From the NCBI GenBank assembly GCA_030340625.1, contig JAOPHQ010005411.1, positions 304,001 to 368,000 of the forward strand: DNA of 64,000 bases, given 5' to 3'. Positions 45,818 through 57,726 of the stretch are shown here, piece after piece (position 1 is the first letter of the stretch; each line of letters starts with the position of its first letter). The position numbers were made by a program, and so were the translations under genes. Origin of the DNA: Merluccius polli (taxonomy: Eukaryota; Chordata; Actinopteri; Gadiformes; Merlucciidae). Below the pieces are notes generated by a model, which was not told the origin of the DNA, made no database searches, and was given only the letters and a program-made list of their open reading frames with translations.

Positions 45818-47550
45818 AAAAAACGAGGCCGTCAAAAGACAGTTGGAGGAGGAGACGGATAAATATTTGTGGGGAACGCAGGACACTTTTCCTCCCATGT
45901 GTCGAACCGGTGAAATTGGTGAAATTGAATTACCGGGTTCACTGCTGTCAGGACGAGCGCATGTAAACAGAAGGCGCTAAAGCCAACAACGCTGGGTGTG
46001 ACTACGTCAACGTTGCGTGGTCTGCCGTGGCCCGTGTATATTTGCACTCATTAACGTGTGGCATGGAGGGGGAAAAACACGTGCCGGCAATGCGCCTTGG
46101 CTCCCGGCACGCCGGCTGAAAAAGCCAGAAGAAACTAGACACGCAAACGGATGCTGACAAGTTCTGCTGGCCTCTACCCTACGTCTGTCTGTTTGTCTGT
46201 CTTGCCTGATACTGTGTGTGTGTGTTTGTGTTTAACGCTTGTGCGTGCATGGACGCCTGCGTGTGTATGCTTCTGTAAAGTCGGTGTTGTGTTTTTGATT
46301 TTTCAACATTCATCTGCTTGCTCAGTGGCCGACTTGCTTTGGTGTCCACCACCATCGCTGCAGATGTATGCTAACTAGTAGCAGAGCTCTCTCTCCCTCC
46401 CTCCCTCCCTCTCCCTCCCTCCCTCCCTCTTCCTCCCCTGCCTTTGTCAAAGGGTTTGGCAGACACACTCCCACCCAACTCACGGTCCATACCAGACGAA
46501 TGCATCACCCGTCTTCGGAAAGAATGAACACATCACCTCCTAATGGCTTCCCAATGGGTGCAGGTATTTGTGACGGGCCGATCTGCAAGGGTAATTGATT
46601 TGAAACTGGGCCACAGCCACACACTGCTGTATATGGATGCAGGTAGGGCAACAGTTGCTAGCCCCCCTCATTGTCTCCCAGACTAATAAAGTCTGTATTT
46701 ACAGTAATCCGTCACCATCTTCCTCCATAGCTCTCATACCTCGTAAAACCAGCAACCGGTTCCGTCGGACGCATTTAAAAGGTTCCCAAAGCAGAGGCTC
46801 TACTGTGAAGGTTGTCAGAGCAGCTGCTTTCTAAAGACTGGATGACCTCGCATGCTGCCCCCCTTAACCCCGCTGATTAGGGTCAGTCGCCGGAGGGGGC
46901 CGGGAAGACCTCGTCGTAAAAGTCTTTGAGAGTGGTGGTGGTGGTAGTGGTGGACGGCGACACTGGAAGTTATGCGCTTTTCTAGCATCTGTCTCTGCCC
47001 TTCACCGTATGGCGCGGTGATGGTGGCGGCAGGGTGCTTTGTGGTAAACTGTACAGAATTGGTCAGCTTTAGGCGTGGGGGTGCAAGTCTGATATCTGGC
47101 TGCTGGTACAGTGTGTACCAGAATGGTTTGCCTGCCAAAATCACTTCTTGGGGGGGGGGGAAGTGTCAAACAAGACAATGTCTTCTGCGAGTAGCAAAGT
47201 TAGATGTGTTTATATTTTGATGCTTAGGTCAATTGGGTTTCATTCATTTAGGATTACCTACGTTTTTATCATTCATCACACACCTTCAAGTGTGGCATAC
47301 ACCTTCAAGTGTGTCACCCACATACACATACACAAACACAAACACACACACACACACACACATGCACATACGTACATATGGAGGGATGTTAGCCCAAAAA
47401 CTCAAGGAAGCTGTCAGTAAGTCTGGTCTAATAATGGAATATACAGACAGAGTGGTGACCAGTCAGACCCCAACACCAGCCTAGTGAGGGACCCCACCAG
47501 CCTGTACACCCACCACTGCATGGCCTACTCTACAGTACAGTAGACTAGAC
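44476..47550. other. Non-coding with simple repeats
   Basis: GA at 45188-45220, (AT)n at 45514-45595, a C run followed by an A run at 45787-45822, (CCCT)n at 46395-46440, a G run at 47150-47160 and CA at 47335-47362. The open frame near 46815-47144 (minus) has no recognisable domain. Confidence 0.5.
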
Positions 47551-47667
47551 CAGTGGTTCTCAAACTATTTGTACTTTTGTACATTTAATGGGTGGTGACT
47601 GCAAACACCTTTTGTGAAATGTCCAAGTGCAATCCTTCAAACGTGTACCCTCATTTGAGAAACACTG
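47551..47667. mobile_element. Short hAT MITE (117 bp)
   Basis: The ends CAGTGGTTCTCAAAC and TTTGAGAAACACTG are inverted copies, flanked by a perfect 8-bp duplication GACTAGAC at 47543-47550 and 47668-47675. Confidence 0.93.
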
Positions 47668-48059
47668 GACTAGACAGTAGCTCTGAGGATCCTCCACTCT
47701 TTGGATCGCACCGTGACCTCCTGTGCCCTTCTGACCCGGTCAATATGGTGTCCCCAAATTATCTCTACCTTCCTCGTCCCATAATCCAGAGCACTCTCTC
47801 AAAATGGTTCCCACTTCCTGTCCAAGGACTCAACTTGACTCCCCCCATGCGTCACAGTAAGTGTGTGGCCCAGCAATCACCCTTTGTCCCCCACCCTCTC
47901 TCTTTCTCTCTTTCTCTCTCGTCTCCATTCCTCACCTCAGCATGTCCCGCCCCTCGCTTCCCTGTCCCGGTCACTGTCATTATATTTAGCCACCAGAATG
48001 TGGACCGCTGCCACTTCATGCGAGTCGAGACCGCAAGTGTTGTTCTGCCTGGAGAGAAC

Positions 48060-48262
48060 CCAGGGAGCCGCTCACACACACACATACACACACACACACA
48101 CACACACAAACACAACCACACACACACAGCACGGGGGAGGGGAGGGGGGAAAGATAGAGAGAGAGCGTGCGCGAGAGAGAAGCATAGATAGGTGGACGGA
48201 TATACAGACAGACAGACAGACAGACAGATAGACAGATAGATAGATAGATAGATAGATAGATA
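48060..48262. repeat. CA, GA and GACA/GATA simple repeat cluster
   Basis: CA at 48072-48128, purine-rich GA at 48140-48180 and GACA/GATA at 48203-48262. Confidence 0.95.
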
Positions 48263-48639
48263 TATTGTACATAAACACAGTGAAACAAAGAGAGACCTGC
48301 AGACAGTCCGACAGACAGACACACGGACACACAGCCAGCCAGCCAGAAAGACAGACAGGAAAACAGATTAAGTGAGTCTGACAAAGAAAGCAAGAGAAAA
48401 AAGCCAACAAACATGGCTGTCCGCTCTACTTTCATCCATGTCAGTCTGAGGCGCAGGATGCTGCTGGCCCCCGTCCACCTCCATTCTGATCTTTCTCCTA
48501 GCCACGTGTCTGGTACCAGGCCTCCTCCTCACAGTAGTGAGCAGAACAGTGCATGGACCTTATTCACCCAGCGGCCATATTGGTTCTGAATGTGGACTTC
48601 CACTACTGGACCTAATTCACTAGCAGCCTTAGATCTCAT

Positions 48640-49061
48640 CCTCCCATCCGACCAGAAGGGCAATTGCGTGGAAAGTGCTGCACGACATGAGAAAAATAGT
48701 GGGCTCAGCAGGAATATCAAGCGCAACTTCTTTTTCTCCACTGTCGAAATCTGGGCAGAAACATGGACACTCTCCCCTGCCCAGAAGATATCGCGGGACA
48801 GGTGTTACACCAGGATGCTCCGTATGGCCCAGGACGTATTGCAGATGAATCACATGAACAATGTTGACCTGTACACTGGTCTACCGCTGGTGACCACAAA
48901 GATACTTCAAAGGAGACTGAGGCTCGCCGGCCATAGCGTGCGCCATCCTGACCTCATCGATTCAAAACGTGCTGAAGGAGGACACTGGCTATGCCAGCGC
49001 TGATGAACTGCGCTCTGGCATGCTGGACCAGGATGTGTGGAGAGGTGTCAGTGGCCTCGAC

Positions 49062-49099
<38 letters not shown>

Positions 49100-49100
49100 A
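48640..49100 (+). mobile_element. RTE-type LINE 3' fragment with (ATG)n tail
   Basis: The plus strand encodes ETWTLSPAQKISRDRCYTRM followed by LRLAGHSVRHPDL, the well-known end of RTE-type ORF2 proteins. After a frameshift near 48985 it continues DTGYASADELRSGMLDQDVW. It runs straight into (ATG)n at 49062-49100, matching the short tandem-repeat tails that end RTE elements. The fragment is 5'-truncated and broken. Confidence 0.8.
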
Positions 49101-49196
49101 CATATTCATATTCACATACTGTACAATATATACTATATACATGTTCTACATATGGGGAGAGGGTAAACTTCTACTGAATGCTGCTACATAGATCTG

Positions 49197-49198
<2 letters not shown>

Positions 49199-49288
<90 letters not shown>
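49199..49288. repeat. (CA)n microsatellite, about 45 units
   Basis: Uninterrupted CA run, followed at 49340-49378 by a CT run. Confidence 0.98.
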
Positions 49289-49290
<2 letters not shown>

Positions 49291-49338
49291 CAAACCAGTC
49301 ACCTCTTTTGACACCATGAAACGTGCATACCCAGCTTG

Positions 49339-49373
<35 letters not shown>

Positions 49374-49378
49374 TCTCG

Positions 49379-50011
49379 TTGTCCGGGTTACTTCCTCAGC
49401 ATCGCAGCAGGTCAGTGTACTGAAGCCAAACTAACCTTTCTTTATTATTCAATTAAAAACAAATAAAATAAAAAAAGCAATCGCTAACCATAACCAGAAA
49501 TCATTTCATTATTCTGCCGGTGTGCTTTTATTTGTCCAGTGACTATATAAAGGAGGCATTTGCTGCTTGCCACATGCCAAGAAATACACAGCAATGAATA
49601 AAGTGTGTGTGTGTTTGTGTATGTGTGTGTGTGTGGGGGGGGTGGGGGGGGGGGGGGTTTGTTCTACGAATAATAAGGCGGTATTGATTTCCCAAAGAAT
49701 ACATCATATGAGGGAGCAACTCACACTCAAGCTCGAACTCAGGTTCATATTAAAACAAGGCCATATTTTTCCATGTCTTATTTTATTGTTCAATAATCAA
49801 AACCAACTCGATCGGGCTCAATAATTGCCTCCATGTCAAAGTGGCCGAGTAAAGAGGAGAGGAGAGAGAAGAAGCAAAGAGAGAAGAGAAATTACGCTTT
49901 ATGATTGATTGGGCCACATCAAATCTATAATCATTAAACCACTGCGATCATGCCAGAACAGAAGGCAATGGTTCCGTTCTAATGGGCTCCTGTTGCAATA
50001 TATCCACATAA

Positions 50012-50054
<43 letters not shown>

Positions 50055-51182
50055 TGTATGTGTGTGTGTGTGCCTGTGTGTCCCCTGCGGTCCTCTGGTT
50101 CTGTTTTAGCAGGTTGAGATTTACTGTCAAGTTCAAAGCAGTAGACTGTTCAATGAGACAACAAGGCATGAGCTACACCAATGTAATGAGGCTGCTTTTC
50201 CCCTAACATTGCCTTTATGACTTCGGATTAATAGGACAAGAACTGGAACACCCTCAAAGTTGGACTTTCTGCGTCTACCATGCCACGAATAAAACACATT
50301 TAAAAGAACTTATTTTTCTCCAAATTCTGAAAATAAATCGGATTAAGTGGAACCCAACATGGAGTTTAGATATAATAATGGATGTCAATCTAGGCATTGC
50401 CAAACACTGGATAGTTTCCCATGTGTGTCTTTAGAAGACGTGGAACTCAAAAGCCACAGGCTTTTCTGAGTATGCACAATTTTATGAATGATTATGCACA
50501 CATATCGCATATAACAAAGTAAATTACATCAGACAATTCACATTAGCATTTAAATAACTACACATTAGGTCATCACGAGCAACCACCTGAGTCAGGTGCA
50601 CTTAAAATACGTGAGGTAATGATTCACATCTGTATTTTATAATTTGATCCAATATGAATACAAGAAGTTGCTTTAAATTGTACTAATTTCTAAGTCTTTG
50701 GAAATGATTAGGATTAGGACTTGGGCCAAGGCATATCTTTTTCTCATTGAAGAAAATTAATACATTTGAATAAAACATTTTATCCAATCCAAAATATATA
50801 GCTTTCATGAAACCATTTTTACTCATTTAATAAACCAAACTAAATTGAAATTATTTGTTTAATCCAATCCAAAAACTATAGCTTTTATTAAACCACTTTT
50901 TACTCAGTTAATAAACCAAACTAAATGAAATTATATTTTTTATCCATTATCTAATCCAACAATATAAATGTAATCAATAATCGTCATGACACACTGATAT
51001 CGATTCACCGGTTTATGACAATCATGAAACTTTTTAAAAATTATTTATTAAGTGGTCTCAGTGACACCTTAGGTCACCTTTTTCCTTCCCACATATTTTG
51101 TGTATTTTTCATAAAGACATTTCTTAACAAAACTGAAATAATAAGTGTGCCAAAAATGCCACGTACACGTTGTGTTCTACAT
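49379..51182. other. Non-coding, AT-rich
   Basis: GT/G runs at 49605-49660 and GT at 50015-50070. A local direct repeat, AAAACATTTTATCCAATCCAAA / TTATTTGTTTAATCCAATCC with AAACCA...ACTCA...TTAATAAACCAAAC, occurs twice at 50770-50930. No gene recognised. Confidence 0.5.
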
Positions 51183-52726
51183 TTAGTTACACAGGCTCAT
51201 GGACACACAGATGATTACAGACACAAACACACACATGAGCAAATGAGCTCTCTTGTACAGAGTGTTATAAAGCTTTACTTCATTAGGATACTGCATATTG
51301 ACAATGTAAATGAGCCCCAGGAGCATGGCAACAGCATTAGCAAACGATGGCAACCGGTTTACCATCTCGGTTCCTTCAATTACAATACCTATATCTTCTG
51401 ATGCTGCTTGTGCATCTTTTGCCACGAATAGCGCCATGGTTGCCTGAAGAGTATGGCTAACCTCTTCCTTTTCAGACACCTGACAAAAACAAACCACAAA
51501 TTTACATTAGGGATACAAAATCTGAAATTGATTCAGCTCATTTGTAGCCTTGTGAGACCATCCTGATCCGTCTGGCCTCGCTCCTATTGAAACAGACGAA
51601 TTGAAAACCCAAAAAGTGGACGGACCAATCAGCACTAGGGGGAGGGAGTTTTAGTACATTACTGACAGGGCAGTAATTGATTTCAATATATAGTCGCGGC
51701 CTTTTCATTTTTCTTCTACAAATTTCTGTTTATCTTTTAACAAGACTGCAGTGCTGCACTCCTTGCTTTGTTATGAACTAAACCTCCCTCCCCTAGCACT
51801 GATTGGTCTGTCCACTTTTTGGGTTTTGAAAGTGGTTCAGCAGGAGCAAGGCCAGACCGATCTTCAGCAAGAAACTGACATGTAAACTCACAAGATCAGG
51901 GCGGTCTCACAAGGCTTGCTCATTTGTACACAATTTCAAAACTCTGACTATATTCATCACGTCGTCAAATAAATGATCTTAACTTGCATTACAACACCTG
52001 TACAGTAATCATGCCTTACCAGAAACATTTTGATCAGATACTCAAACGGTTCACCCATGTTGAGGATGAGACATTTGAGAGCGATGTCCCTCCTTGTATT
52101 GGCATGAGCATGAAAACAGCGAAGACTACTTGTTCAGTATACCCATTCACACAGTGTGAGTGTGTCCAACGTTTTTTAGTGTATGAATGCACAATATAGC
52201 TCCGGACGTCATGTGACTTTCCCAAAAAATAGTGGTAAGTGAGATTTTGAGAGCGGGTCTGCGAGCATGGGTGAGGGCACAGGAGGGAGAGAAAATAGTG
52301 AATACGAGTGTGAGTGGGGTACACACAAGACTGTGTGGTAGGAATGGGAGAAAATTGGTGAGTGTGAGCAGGAATGCACAAAGCACCTGTACATACCCTT
52401 TCTACAACTGGCAGGAGCTTAGTCTTCTCCTGGCTCCCCCCTTCTTTCTGATGACCTCCGTCAGTTCACCGCATTCTTCATGATCCTTGCTTCAAGGAGT
52501 ACTGTGGTTACTCTGTGGAGCTCTGCATTGCTCTAAGAAATGAGAAGCAGTGCACCATTAGGTGGTTAAATGTATGACCTGTGCCTCAAGGCAAGATCAT
52601 GAGATTGTAGTACATACGTTATGAATAAAGTTTGTGTACCTCTTCAACTTCAAAGAGTGCAGGCCATCCATCCATGAGATTGTCCACAGCTTCTTGTTGA
52701 ACGTGAATAGTAATTTCCACATCCAT
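51183..52726 (-). pseudogene. Disrupted gene of a multi-copy fish family (WPALF / SAMD3-like proteins)
   Basis: Four exon-like blocks in order on the minus strand. (1) From about 52726 to 52640: QEAVDNLMDGWPALFEVEE. (2) 52532-52397: SNAELHRVTTVLLEARIMKN, then a frameshift, ELTEVIRKKGGA, then a further frame change at a G6 run or an in-frame stop. (3) 52092-52020: RDIALKCLILNMGEPFEYLI. (4) 51479-51183: VSEKEEVSHTLQATMALFVA through NAVAMLLGLIYIVNMQYP to a stop. Blocks 1, 3 and 4 join by GT-AG sites with sensible phase (CTG|GTAAGG to TTTTGTCAG|GTG). I recognise this order of motifs from a large family of uncharacterised fish proteins often named sterile alpha motif domain 3-like; its function is unknown to me. 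The breaks in block 2 point to a pseudogene, although assembly errors at the G run are possible. Confidence 0.7.
51546..51917. mobile_element. Foldback element with 10-bp duplication in the pseudogene intron
   Basis: The inverted ends AGCCTTGTGAGACC are followed by long inner arms (CCCAAAAAGTGGACGGACCA against TGGTCTGTCCACTTTTTGGG). The flanks carry an identical GCTCATTTGT at 51536-51545 and 51918-51927. A 9-11 bp duplication suggests a Mutator-like transposase; the family is inferred. Confidence 0.85.
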
Positions 52727-52777
52727 CAGATAAGTGAGAAAACAAAAAACACACTCATTGATGAGACCGCCTAAACC

Positions 52778-53910
52778 CAGAGCTGGGGATTTGAGACTCG
52801 GACTCGAGTCGCGAAAGTGGAGTTTGCGACTTGACTTGGACTCGCCTGCTGTGAGACTTGAATTTTAAAGAAAATCGTTAAGATTCTAATGAGTATGATA
52901 AATAATATTTTAAATGATTTGTTTGTTGCCCCGCTAGACACGTCAGGTAGCCCGCTCGACACATCAGGTAGCCTGCTAGACACGCTGGGACTTGACCAGG
53001 GATCGCCTCTTTGTTTTAGCTGGTTTAGCGCTGTTATTTTGGCCATCAGTTAACACCGCTAGACCCACCGGGACATTCACGTCTGATTGTCCCTGTCGCT
53101 CCCTGCTTTAGAATGCTTTATTACAGATCGCGAATATCTGTTGAATATCCAATATCTTTCTAACTCAAAAGTAAAAAAAACAATATATGCCTACCCTGTA
53201 TTAAATATTTCTAACGTTATGGCCGCAGACACAGAGGCTGATCACAACGTGTTGAGCCGTCCATCCCGCCAGTGCTTACCGAACCTCATAGCCAACCCTG
53301 CTGTCATTTAAATGTCGTGATTGGGGTTTCTCTCTGTCCCACTTGGCCTATGTATTGCTTTCGCCTTGTTATTAAAAGAGAAAACTAAACTGAGCTATTC
53401 TGAACGAAGGCAAACGCAACCACGGTTCTATGAATTCTGGATGAAGGAATGAAATGAAACCCTCGCCATCAATTTCTTCTTATTATATAAATAAAATGTC
53501 TTATTTCTGGAATAACATAATTATCCGTTATCATCATATTCAAACTTGTGACATTGATTTTCATTCAGGGTTATACATTATAATTAATAACTCTATAATT
53601 AATTACACCACAAAATAATCAAACATTAGTTAATTTATTAATAAGGAATCGCTTAATGAATCGTCTTATTAATCAAACACATTTTTTTTGTTTGAAATCT
53701 GCAACGCTGATTGTACATGTATCAGTGTCCGCTTTTATTTATCCATGTCTCCTTAACTATTAAGATTTGAGACTTGACTTGGACTTGAACCTACAGACTT
53801 GAGACTTGACTTGGATCTGCATCCCAAAAGACTTGACTTGACTTGGGACTTGAACCTAAAGACTTGACATTTGACTTGGACTTGCACCCAAAGACTTAAA
53901 ACCAGCTCTG
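52778..53910. mobile_element. Complete non-autonomous hAT element (1133 bp)
   Basis: The perfect 9-bp ends CAGAGCTGG / CCAGCTCTG are flanked by an 8-bp duplication CCTAAACC at 52770-52777 and 53911-53918. Both subterminal regions are packed with ACTTGACTTGGACTTG-type repeats (52795-52860 and 53766-53895), a pattern likely bound by a transposase. A short direct repeat of TAGACACGTCAGGTAGCC lies at 52934-52985. There is no transposase frame. It sits 52 bp upstream of the first pseudogene block. Confidence 0.95.
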
Positions 53911-53918
53911 CCTAAACC

Positions 53919-55029
53919 CCAAAAAAGGGAAAAAGTGTAACCATAGAAATAACAATATAAAAATAATAACGTTTAACCATAGAAAGGAGGAGGAGCAGAA
54001 ATAACTTACAACAGCAATGAACAACATTAATTATTGATGATTTAAGATAAAATTCACATGAAGGTACATGTATTTTATCTCTTCACCAGTTACCAATGAG
54101 TAGTGATCATGGGAGATTATGCCTCAACCTAAAATGAGTGCAAATAAATATCTTCAATGATAATCGTGTGCCAAAAACATAGGCTAATATGTAATTGACG
54201 TAATGAAAGTGGTAGCTTACTCAAGCCAAGGGAGCTGAATTGAAGTCACACTGCAAGAGAAGACAGAGACATTTAGCACACGTCTTAAAACCATGGCATG
54301 AGCACACATTAGCAACCAGACACATGGCCAACCATATATGGATGCCATTTTACTGCATTGGGCCAGCCGTGCACATCGGCCTAAATTTCAGCCAGACCAA
54401 ATCGACTTCTAGCTAGCCATGTTAGCCAAGGGCCCAGTTACATGTTGGTAATTATATTTGTTGGTAATTAATTCATTAAACCATGGCTTTTTTTGGACTT
54501 GTATGTTATTTGCCTACCGCTGTCCAAAAGCAATGCATTGCAGCCGACAAGCCATTAGCCAAGGCATATTGTTGAGTAGGACATCATCAGGAACATCACT
54601 AGGACATTACGAAATACTTTTGCGGCGAAAAGTAGTCTTAGTCTTTTGACTAATTCAAAAGAGCAAACAGCAAAATGCCTTGGATATAAATAACTAAATA
54701 CAACAACAAAGATACATGTGTGTGTTTTTGCTTACCTGTGTAACATTAACCAGATGGAAAGCCATCAGCTTTTAAAAGACAGAATATTTTCAAGTCAGGC
54801 GCATGAAGCGTTTGTGTGAATGTGCAAATCTATTCTCAATCTTAAGTAAGTATTTGTTGTATCAAACTATCAAACCTAAGTATGTGTTGTATCAAACTAG
54901 AACTTCTATGTTTCACTTCTTGAAACTTTATTTGATCAAAATCAAAATAAATAGATCAATAATTCATTCAAATTAAGAATGTTAATAACGATTTGCTACA
55001 ACATTCCCTACAAGTTTATAACAAGGTCA
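53919..55029. other. Non-coding, with possible 5' untranslated exons of the minus-strand pseudogene
   Basis: Two exon-like signals on the minus strand: a 30-nt segment 54250-54221 between TGTCTTCTCTTGCAG and TTGA|GTAAGC, and a donor CACAG|GTAAGC at 54736-54731. Either could be an untranslated exon leading to the blocks at 52726-51183. No coding is evident. Confidence 0.3.
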
Positions 55030-55170
55030 TGGAAAAGCCTACAAGGTCATCCCAGGCTGCTTGGCCAATCGCCGCGTAGAATGTCTTAATGCTGTTGATC
55101 TTTGAAGCGTTTCTATTGGCCGCCGCAGTGACCCTTGCAGCCAATGGGAATGGAGCGTCTGCCAGAATAA
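55030..55170 (-). promoter_or_regulatory. Candidate promoter with three CCAAT boxes
   Basis: GGCCAATCG (55063), ATTGGCCG (55116) and GCCAATGGG (55139) lie within 90 bp in a locally CpG-containing stretch, upstream of the possible untranslated exons of the minus-strand pseudogene. Inferred from motifs only. Confidence 0.3.
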
Positions 55171-55660
55171 GTGCACTCTATTATCACCCGAGCATCGGAA
55201 AATAAATTTGCTTTCCCTCCTGCGGGGGTCATGGTACTTCACTCCCTAAAAAGTAAAGCTGTGAGCTCTTAAACTTTATAACGGTTGAAAGCGTTGTTTG
55301 TTCCAAGTCATTAATGTTTTCTATCAAGCCATATCCAATTGACTGAAGGAAGTAAAAGTTATATTATCCTGAGCGTTTTTTTACGTTCTGAGGTGTTGCT
55401 GACATGTCATTATTTCTCTGAAGGGATGAAATAAACATGAAAGAGGGAACTCACTTAGGATATAATTTGAGATGTATAACTATAGCCCAAGTAATGATTG
55501 GATATATTGTGTTGGAATGATTGAGCGACTGGAAAAATATCATGGAAAATATTAGCAAATCGGAAAATATTACAGGTAGTTGGATTCCAGGAGATATTGT
55601 AAAAATATAATGCATTCTGTGCCCATTATGAAAAATCTTTCAGAGAAAATATGAAATCTC

Positions 55661-55735
<75 letters not shown>

Positions 55736-55874
55736 TGTATGTGTGTAATTTTGTACTCATCTGTCTGCCAATTATTTCCATTGATAACTATTTGCAATTA
55801 AATTGGATCTTTTGGATGCTTTTCCTTAATACATGACCTGATGGAAACTCAAAACCACTGAAAAAGACAATGAA

Positions 55875-55923
<49 letters not shown>

Positions 55924-56469
55924 GACAGACAAACACAGACCTAGCAACAAATTACTCATGGCAACACCTTCACTGTGTATTTGTGTTTGAGTGTGTGCGT
56001 AAATGAACAACGTCAGTGGAAATCATCTATAAAATGTAACGTTTAAGATAAAGCATGTGTGTTTTAAAGTTCCAAGCAGGCGGCCACACGTGTCTGAGAC
56101 CATAAAGAAACAATAAATAAACAATAGATTATCAATAGATTAGCCGCGTGTTTTGGATTAGGGTTAAGTGATAAAGGATGGGTTTATTCAGCGATGAGAT
56201 CTTTCAAGCGCTTGCAATGAATGAAACTCTTGGAGCCATTGCTTTCAAGTTTAATCAATAGGAGCAATACAGCATCAACACAAAGTAAGGGTAATGACTC
56301 AGCTTCCAAAAATTATTTAAATTAGTACCAAGTGCAAAGAAAAGACTAGTGTGGGCTGATGAAAAAAGAGAAAGAGAGAGACGGTGCAAGCAGTTGAGGA
56401 TGATATTGAATAATGATTGAATGATTATCAATTTCTAAGCTCAATCAGACCGTCTGCACACTGATGCAG

Positions 56470-56520
<51 letters not shown>

Positions 56521-57512
56521 GGGAGAAAGAGAGATAGGAGAGCGAGAGAGAGGGTTAGAGTCATTAACTCTGAAGTCCTGTCACGTCTCACCCTCCTCCT
56601 CCCCACCATCACCACCACCAGTTTATCAGTCTATCAAATGTCTACATTTTGATCAACAACAGCGCTTTAGAAAAAGAAGATACATATTTTTTTGACTTGC
56701 TGCAAATATATATTTTAAAAATATATATGTGTGTGAATGATACCTGGGGCCTCTGTTACTGGGCCCCCCTATTCCCTACACTGACGACCTTGCATCCTTT
56801 TTCTGGATGTGTGTGTGTGACTGTGTGAGGACGAGCAAGTGAGACATATGTAGAGATTATCTGCGGACCTCCCCGGTTACGCAGTACAGAGCACAGTGTG
56901 ACTCATTACCATTCGCCATCATGTAGCATTCTTTCTTAAAGCAGTGGACGGGCTGGTCGGGTTGTCTTGCTTTTTGGCTCACCAGGAAAATAAAGCATTT
57001 CCTAGATTTAGATCATATACTGAGAAAAGTGAAGCAATAGAGGGGGAGAGAGGCAGAAAGGGAATTCATTCCAAGAAATGTAATGGAATCCAACAGTAGG
57101 AATAAAGAGAGAGAGAGTGACAATGAAGGAGATTGAGCATGAGTCCTAAACAGGGCCAAGTGGACGGTGTCTGGCCAAGTACGGCCAGGCGTTCACTGTC
57201 TAACAGAAGCACCCTGGCTAGGGCGCCAGGTCCTGTCCTTTACCAGCGAGAGCCCAGACCATCACCACCCCCACTGCCAGCCTGCTGGCTGACGATGAGC
57301 AGCAGAGTCCCCAGTGTGTGTACATCCATCTGGGGACAGTGGTTTCCTCCACATCTGACTTTTCGAGACAGGGCGCCCCCAGACCGACAAATCTCCACAG
57401 CCTTTCAGCGGCGTCTCTCTACCCCCCCACCCCCCCATTCCACTTTATATTCACTTGGACATGTGTTCGCGTTTCAACACTTGCTGTTTAATACTGTTTA
57501 ACATGGGTTCCT
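55171..57512. other. Non-coding with GA, CT and AT simple repeats
   Basis: (CT)n then (AT)n at 55663-55732, GA/GACAGA at 55876-55930 and (GA)n at 56476-56518. The segment 57130-57430 is GC-richer, but its frames show no domain. Nothing else recognised. Confidence 0.5.
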
Positions 57513-57726
57513 GAGTTACAGTATTGGCAATACAGTTTTGATTTTGTTTATTTTTTTCTGCTCTAAAATCTCAATATCTAAGGCTGTCTTGCATGGGCAT
57601 ATCACACGGCCACATGTGCATCATCTGCACGGTATTTCTGAATACAAACAGAAACACAAGGTGGTTTTTGGATGATTTTCGCAATACTTGCAAGCAACTC
57701 AACTGGCACAAACGATGACATGGCTT
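57513..57726. repeat. 0.2-kb dispersed repeat, copy A
   Basis: About 90 percent identical to 59495-59709, beginning near GTTTTGATTTTGTTTATT and including AAGGCTGTCTTGC, CACGGTATTTCTGAATAC and AACAGAAACACAAGG. Most differences are C/T or G/A changes. Both copies point the same way. On the minus strand both keep SIAK-IQK-PCVSVCIQKYR open, which may be chance. Confidence 0.85.

Noticed and set aside
39146..48000. Search for exons of genes that neighbour asb3 in other vertebrates
   Set aside because: No motif of such neighbours could be read in any frame, so no gene is claimed.
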